Shown here: positions 24,875 to 33,571 of the stretch, one piece after another
How positions within the stretch are numbered: the stretch's first letter is position 1
Layout of the letters: each line of letters starts with the position of its first letter
NCBI RefSeq assembly: GCF_040222385.1
Contig: NZ_JAVKDF010000028.1
Location: 115,519-179,518 of the forward strand
Direction of reading: 5' to 3'
DNA length: 64,000 bases
Source: Imperialibacter sp040222385
GTDB taxonomy: Bacteria > Bacteroidota > Bacteroidia > Cytophagales > Cyclobacteriaceae
Program-made: the position numbers and the translations under genes
Notes under the pieces: model-generated
What the model saw: only the letters and a program-made list of their open reading frames with translations
What the model was told of the DNA's origin: nothing
The model's database searches: none

Positions 24875-26221
24875 TTAGTGATTTGGGTTGTTAGCTAGAG
24901 GTTTTCCAGCGGCGGATTGTGTGGCTGACGATTCAGTCATTTCGGCTACTTCGTTTTTCTCGCCCTGGTTTCGCTTGCCATTTAACGATTCGAGGAGCTT
25001 GATATCGCCTTCATCGATATTGGCAGGAAGCGATAGGTATACCTTTTCGTTACCGGAAAGCCCCTGCTTGATAATGGCTTCATTGGCATTGGATAACCCC
25101 ATTTCGACCTCCTGCTTGGTGCCGTCGCTCAGTATTACATATTGAATGGAGTCGTTGCGTGAATGGATGGCCTCAAGGGGGACAAAAACTACCGAATCGA
25201 GCTCGCTAACAACTATATTGTTGCTGGTTGTCATGGAAGGCCTCAGAGAAGGATCCCTTTCGTTGACGTTGATGGTTACTTCAAAAACTTTGGCATCCGA
25301 ATTAGGATTTTGCTGACCAATATTGGCGACTTTCATTACCTCACCGCTCAACTCCTTGTCGGGGTAGGCATCAAGGCCAATTTTAACTTTTTGCCCCGGG
25401 GCCACTCGCCGGATATCTACTTCATTGACATAAGTGACCGACATCATCTGGGTCAAATCGGGAAGTGTAGCCACAACAGGATTCCAGGCACCTATTTGCG
25501 AACCTGCTGCGATTTTGTTGCCATCCCAGTTTTTTGTGTAAATAACCATTCCATCCTGAGGGGCAAGTATGTTGAAGTCTTCAAGCAGAGACTTCATAGA
25601 ATTATAGTCAGATTGTTCTTTTCTCAGAGTAGCGCCAACTTCCTGCATTTTGGCGACCGACTGCTGAATTTTTAATTGATAGTTTTCCACCGTCTGATCC
25701 AGCTCCCTTTGAGCTTTCTCCATGGCTATTTGGTTTTGCTTTACCGTTGCAGGCGGCTCGAACTGAGACTGATCAAGCACTAATTGTTTTTCCTGTAGCG
25801 CATATCTTAAGTTAATTATTTTTTCTCTTTCAGCTCTCAGGTTGATGGCGGTATCAAGCCTTGTTTGTTCATACTGCGATTGGGCCTTTTCCAGGTTGTT
25901 TGCCGCATCCGAAAGCCTGGTATGAAGTTCAGATTTGTCAATAGATGCTACAAAGTCCCCCTTCTTAACCACGGTTCCTTCATCAACCAGGCTTTCTATC
26001 TTTAAGTTGTAAATTCTATAATTTTGAGCTCTTGTGGGACCCAAAATTCTTACCGAACGCAGGGCGCTGAGCTCGCCAGTGGTGGTTACGTCAACCACAA
26101 ATTTTCCTTTGCTCACATTTACGATAATGTCGTTCTCCTCGCTGCTCTTGCTTTGACTGAAATACAAAACAGCAACGAGTAGCATGAGAATAGAAGCAGG
26201 TAGAATGTATCTTTTTTTCAT
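24875..26221 (-). CDS. HlyD/MacA-type periplasmic adaptor
   Basis: The protein has 448 residues. The N-terminal TM anchor (RYILPASILMLLVAVLYFSQS) is followed by a short lipoyl-like half (LKIESLVDEGTVVKKGDFVASID), a long coiled coil (about 90-205, heptads rich in E, Q, K and L), the second lipoyl half (DFNILAPQDGMVIYTKNWDGNKIAAGSQIG) and beta-barrel domains. The C-terminal ~25 residues are low-complexity. It bridges the MacB-type permease and the TolC channel downstream and is the first gene of the operon, so the promoter should lie within 26222-26500. Confidence 0.93.
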   Translation of the reverse strand: MKKRYILPASILMLLVAVLYFSQSKSSEENDIIVNVSKGKFVVDVTTTGELSALRSVRILGPTRAQNYRIYNLKIESLVDEGTVVKKGDFVASIDKSELHTRLSDAANNLEKAQSQYEQTRLDTAINLRAEREKIINLRYALQEKQLVLDQSQFEPPATVKQNQIAMEKAQRELDQTVENYQLKIQQSVAKMQEVGATLRKEQSDYNSMKSLLEDFNILAPQDGMVIYTKNWDGNKIAAGSQIGAWNPVVATLPDLTQMMSVTYVNEVDIRRVAPGQKVKIGLDAYPDKELSGEVMKVANIGQQNPNSDAKVFEVTINVNERDPSLRPSMTTSNNIVVSELDSVVFVPLEAIHSRNDSIQYVILSDGTKQEVEMGLSNANEAIIKQGLSGNEKVYLSLPANIDEGDIKLLESLNGKRNQGEKNEVAEMTESSATQSAAGKPLANNPNH

Positions 26222-26503
26222 GATGGTTAAGTTCGATTAGCATACACAATTAACAGAAGTATGAATTTGCACAAAAATCATACTAAAAAAATCAAAAGAG
26301 GTAATTAACTTCTTTTATAACTCAAATTGCGGTACGGTTGGTATACTTTAGAAAAAATTATTAGTTACAAATATACCTAACAATTTAGTTGATGTATTTA
26401 CCTGACGACACTTTATTTAGCCGAAAGTCAAGTAATCGCTCTTGTTTTTAGGTTATTTTGGCTATTTCAAGCTGATCGTTGGCAGTTATTGGGCGCATCT
26501 TAC

Positions 26504-26511
26504 TATCTTAG
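26504..26511 (+). promoter_or_regulatory. Candidate -7 element for the DinB gene
   Basis: TATCTTAG matches TAnnTTTG at all but one position and lies 20 bp ahead of the ATG at 26531. Its position inside the longer open frame argues that translation starts at 26531 and not at 26489. Confidence 0.45.
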
Positions 26512-26530
26512 TGCACGCAAAAAGCTTTTT

Positions 26531-26980
26531 ATGTCGTCTCATATTCTTATCTCCAGTCTCGAATTCAATCAGAAAAAAATAGAATCATTGCTGGCGGATC
26601 TCACAATTGATGAAACACTGGCGTTCACTCACGACAACATCAACAATATCCACTGGATCGTGGGCCATATTGCTTCTCAGCGAGATACGTTGCTTGAAGA
26701 CCTGACGGGTGAAATGACTTTTCCGCAGGAGCTCAAGCAGTACTACGGCAAGACTGGCGATCCCCGAAAAATGCCCAAAACAATTGACTGGGCGACGTGC
26801 CTCGATATCTTGAAAGAGCAGTTTAATGATATCTCCGCCTGGGTTTTGGAGTGGGATAGCCAGGGACGCCTTGATAGAGAAAAGGGTGATGTGATAGTAA
26901 AATACCTAAGCCACGAGGCATATCACATTGGGCAGGTAAGCCTGATAAGGAAGATGCTCGGTAAGACTGCGGCCAAATAG
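26531..26980 (+). CDS. DinB family protein
   Basis: The protein has 149 residues from the preferred ATG (MSSHILISSLEFNQKKIESLLADL). It is a four-helix-bundle DinB_2/DUF664-like protein. The metal-site histidines are visible in INNIHWIVGHIASQRDTLLEDL and in the C-terminal YLSHEAYHIGQVSLIRKMLG; the HEAYHIGQ motif is diagnostic. Members bind a divalent metal, and some act as thiol-dependent transferases, but most have no known substrate. It is a single gene flanked by the divergent efflux operon and the convergent PAS gene. Confidence 0.88.
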   Translation: MSSHILISSLEFNQKKIESLLADLTIDETLAFTHDNINNIHWIVGHIASQRDTLLEDLTGEMTFPQELKQYYGKTGDPRKMPKTIDWATCLDILKEQFNDISAWVLEWDSQGRLDREKGDVIVKYLSHEAYHIGQVSLIRKMLGKTAAK

Positions 26981-26997
26981 TTTCTAAACCCAGCCCG

Positions 26998-27020
26998 AAG
27001 GAAACTTTATTGGTTTCCTT
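26998..27020. terminator. Hairpin between convergent DinB and PAS genes
   Basis: A perfect 8-bp stem, AAGGAAAC and GTTTCCTT with a 7-nt loop, follows the DinB stop by 18 bp. There is no long T-run, so its efficiency as a terminator is uncertain. Confidence 0.4.
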
Positions 27021-27062
27021 ACAGCAATCATAGCTCCGACAAGCCAAAGTCGTTCTTTGTAC

Positions 27063-28985
27063 CTATCTCGCTTTGGCTGTGTCCATAAAAACTGTCAGCC
27101 TGCATTCCTCACCGTTGAGCGTAACCTGTTCAACCGAAAAAAGTATCAGTTTTTTTTGTCCTCGTTTTGTACTGATCGAGAGTTTCCTTTCCCAGGACTT
27201 TGAGGGCTCACTCTTTTGGCTAAATATTTTTTTCATTTCGGCCAGGGGCACACCGTTGAGTGTTAGAATTGGCTTGCCTGTATATTCTTCGTAACTGTAA
27301 CCAAGTAAATCTTCCGCACTCTTGTTGATTTCGAGACAGATGGCGTCTTTGCTGCTTGTGATGCACAGCGCCACGGGGCTTGCATGGAAGGCGTCCAAAA
27401 ACCTTTCTTCACTGTCACGCAAGTGCTTTTTGATGTTGTTTATTTCTGTTTTGTCACTGATTGTGAGGAAATAAACCAGGCTGCCATGATTGTCGGCAAA
27501 CGAACCACCATTGTACCTCAACACTTTGGCCCAATGGTTTTTGATGCTTTTTATTCTGACATCAACGCCACCCACTTTTTCGTTATTCAAAAGCCTTGTT
27601 AAAGGCCATTTGCTGATAGGAAGAGATCGACCGTTTAGTTGTTCAAATTTGAAATATTTCAGCAGTTCAATAAAATTTTTGGGAGGGATTTGCAAAGGCA
27701 TGAAATCATGCATTTTGATAGCTGCTGCGTTCCAGTAGAGGAGTCGGCCTGTCTTGTCAGCCACTATCAGCCCTTCCGACATGTGGTCGATAATGCCTTT
27801 CAGACGACTCTCGCTGTTTAATAGCGCCTGAAAAGTAGCCCTGCGTTCGGTAATGTCTATTACCGAGCCACTAAGTTTTTCAGTCCGGGCCCGAGAATCC
27901 TTCAAATAGGTTCCTTTCATCCTAATCCAATGGGCAGACTTGTCAGGCCAAATTGCCCTCACTTCAAAATCAAAGAAGCCATCGGCTCTGGCCGCTTCGA
28001 GAATTTCTTTGGTAGCCGACCGATCTTCCGGGTGGATATGTTGGAGCAAGGTCGGGAAGTCCCACTGAGCAGGTTGCTCACTGTATCCAAAAATTTGATC
28101 ATGAATTCGATTCCTTACCGATTTGCCAGATACAAGGTCAATTTCCCAAACACCTATTTTCGAGCTCTCGATGGCATTGAAGTACAGATCTGTAAATTGT
28201 TCGTCCTCTCCATTGGAAGTTGTTGTTTCTAAAACCTCTTTAATGTTGTCCACAATGCCACCTATAGATGGGTCGTTCAGCAGGTTCACAGCTGTTGAAT
28301 CGTATATGTGGTAGCTGCCATCTTTGTGCAGAATTCTTGAGCGATACCCCTTTATTGGAATGCCTGGGCTGAGGATGATTTTCTCCATGATTTTTTGATT
28401 GGCAAGGAGGTCATCGGGATGTATATTTGTGTACAGGTCAAGTTGCATCGTCTCTTCCGGCGTATATCCCAGCACTTTCTCAGTGGATGGTGATACATAA
28501 ATTGGTTTGCCCTCTGCTGAGAATACGATAACGGCGTCAGTACTACTTTCCAAAAGGGCCCGGAAGTTCATTTGGGGCTTAGGAGGCTCACTTTTGTCAG
28601 CATCCTTTTCATCAATCAAGTAAAGAAAAGCACCGATTAAATTTCCCTTTCTGTCAAGGGCTGGCTCAAGGCGCATACTATAGTTAGTGTCTTCGATACG
28701 AATATTGTTTATCGTATCCTGATCCTTAAATGCACGTTCAAAAAGAGAGAAAGTCGCTTCCTTATGTTTTAGAAAAAGTGAATCGATAATTGAGAGTCCT
28801 CTTCTAGGTAGTGTGCCTGTAATCTGTGAAAAAGCGCTCTCAAAGTGGGGGTTAAACTTCTGAATCGCATAGTCCTTATCTATCAGTGCTACTCCATGAG
28901 AGGCGTTGGACATGGACGCCTTGATACTTTCATTAACTTCAGTTTTTTTGCCAGCATTGGTGGCCGTTTCCCTGCTTCTTTTCAT
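27063..28985 (-). CDS. Multi-PAS sensory protein without output domain
   Basis: The protein has 640 residues from the ATG at 28985; an in-frame GTG at 29027 is an alternative. It contains about five PAS domains: residues ~20-120 (NASHGVALIDKDYAIQKFN), ~140-260 (ALLESSTDAVIVFSAEGKPIYVSPS, HPDDLL), ~270-385 (FNAIESSKIGVWEIDLVSG, HPEDRS, VIDITERR), ~395-510 (GIIDHMSEGLIVADKTGRLLYWN) and ~525-640 (AFHASPVALCITSSKDAICLEIN). No histidine kinase, GGDEF, EAL, HTH or receiver domain follows; the frame stops within the last PAS unit. It has no TM segment and is probably a cytosolic signalling scaffold that acts through a partner. It is divergent from the gldA operon. Confidence 0.9.
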   Translation of the reverse strand: MKRSRETATNAGKKTEVNESIKASMSNASHGVALIDKDYAIQKFNPHFESAFSQITGTLPRRGLSIIDSLFLKHKEATFSLFERAFKDQDTINNIRIEDTNYSMRLEPALDRKGNLIGAFLYLIDEKDADKSEPPKPQMNFRALLESSTDAVIVFSAEGKPIYVSPSTEKVLGYTPEETMQLDLYTNIHPDDLLANQKIMEKIILSPGIPIKGYRSRILHKDGSYHIYDSTAVNLLNDPSIGGIVDNIKEVLETTTSNGEDEQFTDLYFNAIESSKIGVWEIDLVSGKSVRNRIHDQIFGYSEQPAQWDFPTLLQHIHPEDRSATKEILEAARADGFFDFEVRAIWPDKSAHWIRMKGTYLKDSRARTEKLSGSVIDITERRATFQALLNSESRLKGIIDHMSEGLIVADKTGRLLYWNAAAIKMHDFMPLQIPPKNFIELLKYFKFEQLNGRSLPISKWPLTRLLNNEKVGGVDVRIKSIKNHWAKVLRYNGGSFADNHGSLVYFLTISDKTEINNIKKHLRDSEERFLDAFHASPVALCITSSKDAICLEINKSAEDLLGYSYEEYTGKPILTLNGVPLAEMKKIFSQKSEPSKSWERKLSISTKRGQKKLILFSVEQVTLNGEECRLTVFMDTAKAR

Positions 28986-29199
28986 GCAAGCTAAATTTAC
29001 AAAAAGGATTGCTTTAGTGAACTTCACTAAAGTCGACTATGAGAGTTAATAACTTAAGAAAGAATAGCTGGCGAAAAAGAAAGCAGGCTGATTTTTATTT
29101 CCCGCTGTCGTCTGAATTAACAACGCAATATCAGCTATGGGTCTTTTAATTGCGCCATGTTTTTTTAATATTTTTTAACAATTGGCATTTCATCAAAAC

Positions 29200-29230
29200 T
29201 TGACAAAAACTTTAGGCTTTTATAAAATTG
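29200..29230 (+). promoter_or_regulatory. Candidate promoter of the gldA operon
   Basis: TTG at 29200-29202 and TAAAATTG at 29223-29230 are 20 bp apart, close to the Bacteroidota -33 TTTG / -7 TAnnTTTG arrangement, with one mismatch in the -7 box. The gldA ATG lies 89 bp downstream. Confidence 0.4.
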
Positions 29231-29318
29231 CCACCGTTTCCGGGAATTCTTCGGAACTGTACTCAAAAGCTGGTAGTTGTTGAAAACTTCTTAATTGTTT
29301 TTTTAAGACAGAAAAATC

Positions 29319-30242
29319 ATGTCAATAGTTGTTGAGAACCTGACCAAGAAATATGGAGAGCAGAAGGCAGTTAATGATATCTCCTTCAAAATTAACACCG
29401 GCGAGGTAGTTGGTTTTTTGGGGCCAAATGGAGCAGGAAAAAGCACCACCATGAAAATGATTACCTGCTACATGGCACCAACGAGTGGGGATGTCAGGCT
29501 GGACGAGTTGAGCATCCTTAATCAGCAGGAGGACATAAAAAAGAAGATCGGTTATTTGCCTGAAAACAATCCACTCTACACTGATATGGCGATTGTGGAC
29601 TATCTGCGGTTTTGTGCAGAAATACAGGGAGTGAGCAAAGAAAAAATACCGTCCAGAATAGGCGACATGATTGACATGTGCGGCCTGGAAAGGGAACGCC
29701 ACAAGAAAATCAACGAACTTTCTAAGGGATACAGGCAGCGGGTTGGGCTTGCGCAGGCCATGATTCACGACCCGGAGATTTTGATACTGGATGAGCCAAC
29801 TACCGGCCTTGACCCTAACCAAATCATAGAGATCAGAAAACTGATCAAAAAACTGGGCAAAGAGAAAACGGTGATCCTTAGCTCTCATATCCTTTCGGAA
29901 GTGGAGGCCACCTGCGATCGCATTCTGATTATTAACAGGGGCAGAATTGTGGCAGACGGTACCTCCGACACGTTGAGAAGCCAGGCGGAGGGCAAAGAGC
30001 TGCTGACTGTTAAAATTGAAGCCTCTGACGCAGATGTCAAAAAGGCGCTGCTTGGGTTGGCTTCGGTAGAAACTGTTGAGCCTGTGGACGGGAAAGCCGG
30101 TTTCTTCTCAGTTCGGAGTAAGCCGGAAGTTTCGTCCCGAAAAGAGGTGTTTGACCTGTGTGTATCAAAAAAGTGGTACCTACTGGAAATGACAGGCCAT
30201 GAAACCAAACTGGAAGATGTGTTTAGAGAATTAACCAACTAA
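29319..30242 (+). CDS. gldA: Gliding motility ABC transporter ATP-binding protein GldA
   Basis: The protein has 307 residues. It has Walker A GPNGAGKST at 35-43, Q-loop YLPENNPLYTDM, signature LSKGYRQRVGLAQAM, Walker B ILILDEPTTGLD and an H-loop SSHILSE. A C-terminal ~80-residue domain follows the nucleotide-binding core. Length and motifs fit GldA, and the identity is confirmed by the directly downstream GldF and GldG. GldAFG is an inner-membrane ABC transporter needed for gliding in Flavobacterium; its cargo is not known. The gene is first in a four-gene operon. Confidence 0.9.
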   Translation: MSIVVENLTKKYGEQKAVNDISFKINTGEVVGFLGPNGAGKSTTMKMITCYMAPTSGDVRLDELSILNQQEDIKKKIGYLPENNPLYTDMAIVDYLRFCAEIQGVSKEKIPSRIGDMIDMCGLERERHKKINELSKGYRQRVGLAQAMIHDPEILILDEPTTGLDPNQIIEIRKLIKKLGKEKTVILSSHILSEVEATCDRILIINRGRIVADGTSDTLRSQAEGKELLTVKIEASDADVKKALLGLASVETVEPVDGKAGFFSVRSKPEVSSRKEVFDLCVSKKWYLLEMTGHETKLEDVFRELTN

Positions 30243-30250
30243 GCCTATAC

Positions 30251-30271
30251 ACCGCAATACGAAATTGCGGT
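30251..30271 (+). other. Hairpin in the gldA-gldF spacer
   Basis: A perfect 8-bp stem, ACCGCAAT and ATTGCGGT with loop ACGAA, starts 9 bp after the gldA stop. Without a T-run it is more likely an mRNA-stability or processing element than a terminator. Confidence 0.5.
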
Positions 30272-30345
30272 AAGGCCGACAAACACAATTGACTTTACAT
30301 CTCTGAAACCAAATGTCGATTTATTAACTAGCAACAACGACTGAT

Positions 30346-31071
30346 ATGAACAAGATTTGGATCATTGCCAGAAGGGAGTTGGCCTCCTATTTCGATTCGT
30401 TGATCGCCTATGTAATGATCATTATTTTTCTGGGAATGAGCGGGTTTTTTACCTGGCTTTTCGGAAGCAATATATTCATGATCAACCAGGCAAGCTTGCA
30501 GGTGTTCTTCGGAATTTCATTCTGGACGTTATTTTTCTTTATTCCGGCCATCACTATGAGAACCCTGGCAGAGGAAAACAAGAGTGGAACCATCGAATTA
30601 CTTTCAACGAAGGCTGTGTCCGATTTTCAGATTGTAGTAGGTAAATTTCTCGGCTGCCTGCTACTGGTGGCTATTGCACTGCTGTGTACGCTACCTTACT
30701 ACATAACTGTGTCACAGCTGGGCAATGTGGATCATGGCGGAATTATCGGCGGCTATCTTGGGCTCATGTTGCTGTCCGCCGCCTATATCGGTATTGGCAT
30801 ATTTGCCAGCAGCACCACAAGCAATCAGATCGTGGCCTTTCTAATGGCACTTTTTATCGGAATTTTCTTTCAGATTTTATTCGATGTGCTGGGCTCAAGT
30901 TTCAGGGGTATTGCTGGTGGTGTTTTCTATTACCTCAGCATGCAAACCCACTTCGATTCTATGAGCAGGGGGGTGATCGACTCTCGTGATTTAATCTATT
31001 TTGGCTCGCTCATAGTCATCTCATTAATGTTTTCTCAAGCTATGCTTTCACGTCGCAATTGGCAATCTTAA
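30346..31071 (+). CDS. gldF: Gliding motility ABC transporter permease GldF
   Basis: The protein has 241 residues and six TM helices, starting NKIWIIARRELASYFDSLIAYVMIIIFLGMSGFFTWLFGSN. The motif PAITMRTLAEENKSGTIELLSTKAVSDFQIVVGKFLGC is typical of the ABC-2 and NosY-like permeases to which GldF belongs. It spans the inner membrane and should associate with GldA and GldG. The spacer to gldA is 103 bp with a hairpin, and gldG starts 12 bp downstream. Confidence 0.92.
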   Translation: MNKIWIIARRELASYFDSLIAYVMIIIFLGMSGFFTWLFGSNIFMINQASLQVFFGISFWTLFFFIPAITMRTLAEENKSGTIELLSTKAVSDFQIVVGKFLGCLLLVAIALLCTLPYYITVSQLGNVDHGGIIGGYLGLMLLSAAYIGIGIFASSTTSNQIVAFLMALFIGIFFQILFDVLGSSFRGIAGGVFYYLSMQTHFDSMSRGVIDSRDLIYFGSLIVISLMFSQAMLSRRNWQS

Positions 31072-31083
31072 ACTACTACTGAC

Positions 31084-32601
31084 ATGAAGGGAAGAAATGT
31101 AATTATTCAATTGATTATACTGGCTGCCATTCTTGTGGTAGTCAACTTGTTGTCAAGTAAACTGTATTTCAGGGGCGATTTTACAGAAGATCAGCGATAC
31201 ACACTCAGCACGGCCACCAAAGACATATTGGAAGATTTACCGGAGGTGGTCACGGTGAAGGCCTACTTTTCTGAAGACTTGCCCACTCAGCTGGTGAGCA
31301 CCCGTCAGGACTTTGAAGATTTGCTGTTGGAATACGAGAACAGGTCGGGCGGCTATCTGGTTTACGAATTTTTGAATCCCAACGAGAACGAGCAAAAAGA
31401 GCAGGAAGCCCAGCAGGCTGGGGTTAACCCGGTGATGGTGAATGTGCGGGAAAAAGACCAGATGAAGCAAATGAGGGCTTACCTTGGGGCCATCATTCAA
31501 ATGGGCGACCGCAAGGAGATTATTCCCCTGATACAGCCGGGAGCGGCCATGGAATATGCGCTTACGACGGCGATCAAAAAAATTGCCATTGCGGACAAGC
31601 CTAAGATCGGTTTGATACAGGGGCATGGCGAGGCACCACTAGAGGAGATGATTGAGTTATACCAACAGTTGTCGGTGCTTTATCAAATTGAATCATTCGC
31701 TCTTTCCGATTCTGCCACAGTTCCTCAGTACTACAGGTCGCTGGCCTGGATCAATCCGAAGGATACCATTCCTCAGGCAGACTTTGCCAAGCTCGACAAA
31801 TACCTGGCCGGCGGAGGTACCATGTTCGTGGCCTACAGCAACCTGAACGGCGACTTAAGCCAGGCATATTTGTCGGCTGCTAACGACATCGGCGTAAGTA
31901 GCTGGCTGTCAAGGTTGGGCATTCAAATGGGAAGGGAGTTTGTGGTGGATGCAGAAAATGCGCCGGTCTCGGTACGGCAGCAAATGGGCCAGTTTACGAT
32001 GAACCGGCAAATTGCCTTTCCTTACTTCCCCATCATCAAAAACTTCTCTGAGCACCCTGCTTCCAAAGGGTTGGAGTCTATCTTTTTGCCATTTGCCAGC
32101 ACAGTTAGTTTCACCAAGACTGATACCGCATTCCATTCAACGAATCTGCTCATAACCTCGGAGCTTTCCGGTCTGGTGAGCCCACCAACAACAGTTGATA
32201 TTCAACGGCAATGGACGGAGAATGATTTTCAAAATAGCTCACTGCCGGTGGCGATGGCCGTAGAAGGGCCTCTGAGTGGAGCTGCATCGTCGAAGATGGT
32301 CGTTGTGTCGAACGGTCAATTTATTATCAATGGGCCACAAGGGCAACAGCAACAGCTCAATGCCGACAATGTGAGCTTTGCTTCCAATGCTATCGACTGG
32401 CTTTCGGACGACACCGGTCTGATCGACCTTCGAACCAAGGGAGTAACAGCCAGGCCACTGGTTCAGCTGGAGGATAGCACAAAGGAGCTTTTAAAATATG
32501 GCAATGTGCTGCTTCCCATACTGCTGCTGCTCATCTATGCTTTTGTGCGGAAGCAAAGAAACAATCGCAAAAGGCAACAGTGGGCAGCAGGCAATTATTA
32601 G
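31084..32601 (+). CDS. gldG: Gliding motility ABC transporter auxiliary protein GldG
   Basis: The protein has 505 residues. An N-terminal TM (VIIQLIILAAILVVVNLLSSKLYFRGDFTEDQRYTLS) is followed by a large periplasmic ABC_transp_aux domain, with VTVKAYFSEDLPTQL, LLLEYENRSGGYLVYEFLNP, KIGLIQGHGEAPLEEM and YLAGGGTMFVAYSNLNGDL. A C-terminal TM (NVLLPILLLLIYAFVRKQR) precedes a basic tail. This two-anchor layout is the GldG pattern. It is the periplasmic partner of the GldA/GldF transporter. Confidence 0.93.
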   Translation: MKGRNVIIQLIILAAILVVVNLLSSKLYFRGDFTEDQRYTLSTATKDILEDLPEVVTVKAYFSEDLPTQLVSTRQDFEDLLLEYENRSGGYLVYEFLNPNENEQKEQEAQQAGVNPVMVNVREKDQMKQMRAYLGAIIQMGDRKEIIPLIQPGAAMEYALTTAIKKIAIADKPKIGLIQGHGEAPLEEMIELYQQLSVLYQIESFALSDSATVPQYYRSLAWINPKDTIPQADFAKLDKYLAGGGTMFVAYSNLNGDLSQAYLSAANDIGVSSWLSRLGIQMGREFVVDAENAPVSVRQQMGQFTMNRQIAFPYFPIIKNFSEHPASKGLESIFLPFASTVSFTKTDTAFHSTNLLITSELSGLVSPPTTVDIQRQWTENDFQNSSLPVAMAVEGPLSGAASSKMVVVSNGQFIINGPQGQQQQLNADNVSFASNAIDWLSDDTGLIDLRTKGVTARPLVQLEDSTKELLKYGNVLLPILLLLIYAFVRKQRNNRKRQQWAAGNY

Positions 32602-32648
32602 ATCCGTTGAGTAGTATTTGTTCGTAAAGCGGAAAAATCACACGAATT

Positions 32649-33551
32649 ATGAAAAGTACATTGAAATTATTGGGTGTTCTTGGGATACTCATTGCTCTTT
32701 ACTTTGTGGTTCAGTTCACAACAGATAGGGGTAGAAGTAAGTCGTTTAGGTCGGAACTGGTGCAGATTGATACTGCTGCCGTCACAAAGGTTCAGATCAA
32801 AGCCGGTGGTGAGCAACTTGTGATGGAGAAGGAGGCTGGCAAGTGGAAGGTAAATACTGCCACAGACAAGAAAGTGGCGGCAACCTCATCCAGCGTCAAA
32901 GGTGCCTTGAATAGCCTGATGTCGGTAAAGCCAAGCAGGCTTGTGGCTAAGGATGACTCAAAATGGAAGGACTACCAGGTGGATAGCGCAGGCACGAGGG
33001 TAGAAGTTTTTGAAGGAGGTGAGAAAACGCTCGACCTTGTGGTGGGGAGGTTCAATATGGAAGGGCAGCGACAGTTCAGCACCTACGTAAGGTTGTTCGA
33101 CAAGCCGGAAGTTTATTCAGCAGCAAACTTTATGGGAGCCAGCCTTTCGACCAATTCTGCCTCGTATCGCAATCAGCAGCTGGCCAGAATCACTAAAGAC
33201 AGTGTCTATCAGGTGACCTTTGAGTATCCGGATTCCGCCTTTACACTCAGTAAGACAGATGGTAAATGGCTGCTAGACGGGCATCCTGCTGACTCAGCCA
33301 ATACGGCCAAATACCTGCAAGGCATTGCCTACCTGTCCAATAGAAACTTTGCTGATGATTTTAATCCCATTGGAAGCCCGCTGTATAGTGTGACTTACCT
33401 CGTTAAAAGTGGAAATCCTTTGAAAATGGAGGGTTATGTGCCAAATGGAGAACTGGTGGTTCGCTCTGACTCAAATCCTGAAGAGTATTTTAAAGATGCG
33501 GCACTTAGCGACAAAGTATTTAAAGGAGCTGGCTATTTCTTAGCCAGGTAA
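32649..33551 (+). CDS. DUF4340 domain protein of the gld operon
   Basis: The protein has 300 residues with one N-terminal TM or signal anchor (LLGVLGILIALYFVVQF). The periplasmic part contains two DUF4340-like halves: KVQIKAGGEQLVMEKEAGKWKV followed by LDLVVGRFNMEGQRQFSTYVRL, and VTFEYPDSAFTLSKTDGKWLLDG. DUF4340 proteins commonly sit after GldG-type genes and are presumed partners of the ABC transporter, though their role is unknown. It begins 47 bp after gldG and is the last gene of the operon. Confidence 0.88.
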   Translation: MKSTLKLLGVLGILIALYFVVQFTTDRGRSKSFRSELVQIDTAAVTKVQIKAGGEQLVMEKEAGKWKVNTATDKKVAATSSSVKGALNSLMSVKPSRLVAKDDSKWKDYQVDSAGTRVEVFEGGEKTLDLVVGRFNMEGQRQFSTYVRLFDKPEVYSAANFMGASLSTNSASYRNQQLARITKDSVYQVTFEYPDSAFTLSKTDGKWLLDGHPADSANTAKYLQGIAYLSNRNFADDFNPIGSPLYSVTYLVKSGNPLKMEGYVPNGELVVRSDSNPEEYFKDAALSDKVFKGAGYFLAR

Positions 33552-33571
33552 AATCTGGCAGTAAGCTTGTG

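Noticed and set aside
26300..26330. Near-palindrome around AGAGGTAATTAACTTCT upstream of the efflux operon
   Set aside because: Arms contain mismatches in an AT-rich region, and no regulator gene is linked, so it is not distinguishable from chance.
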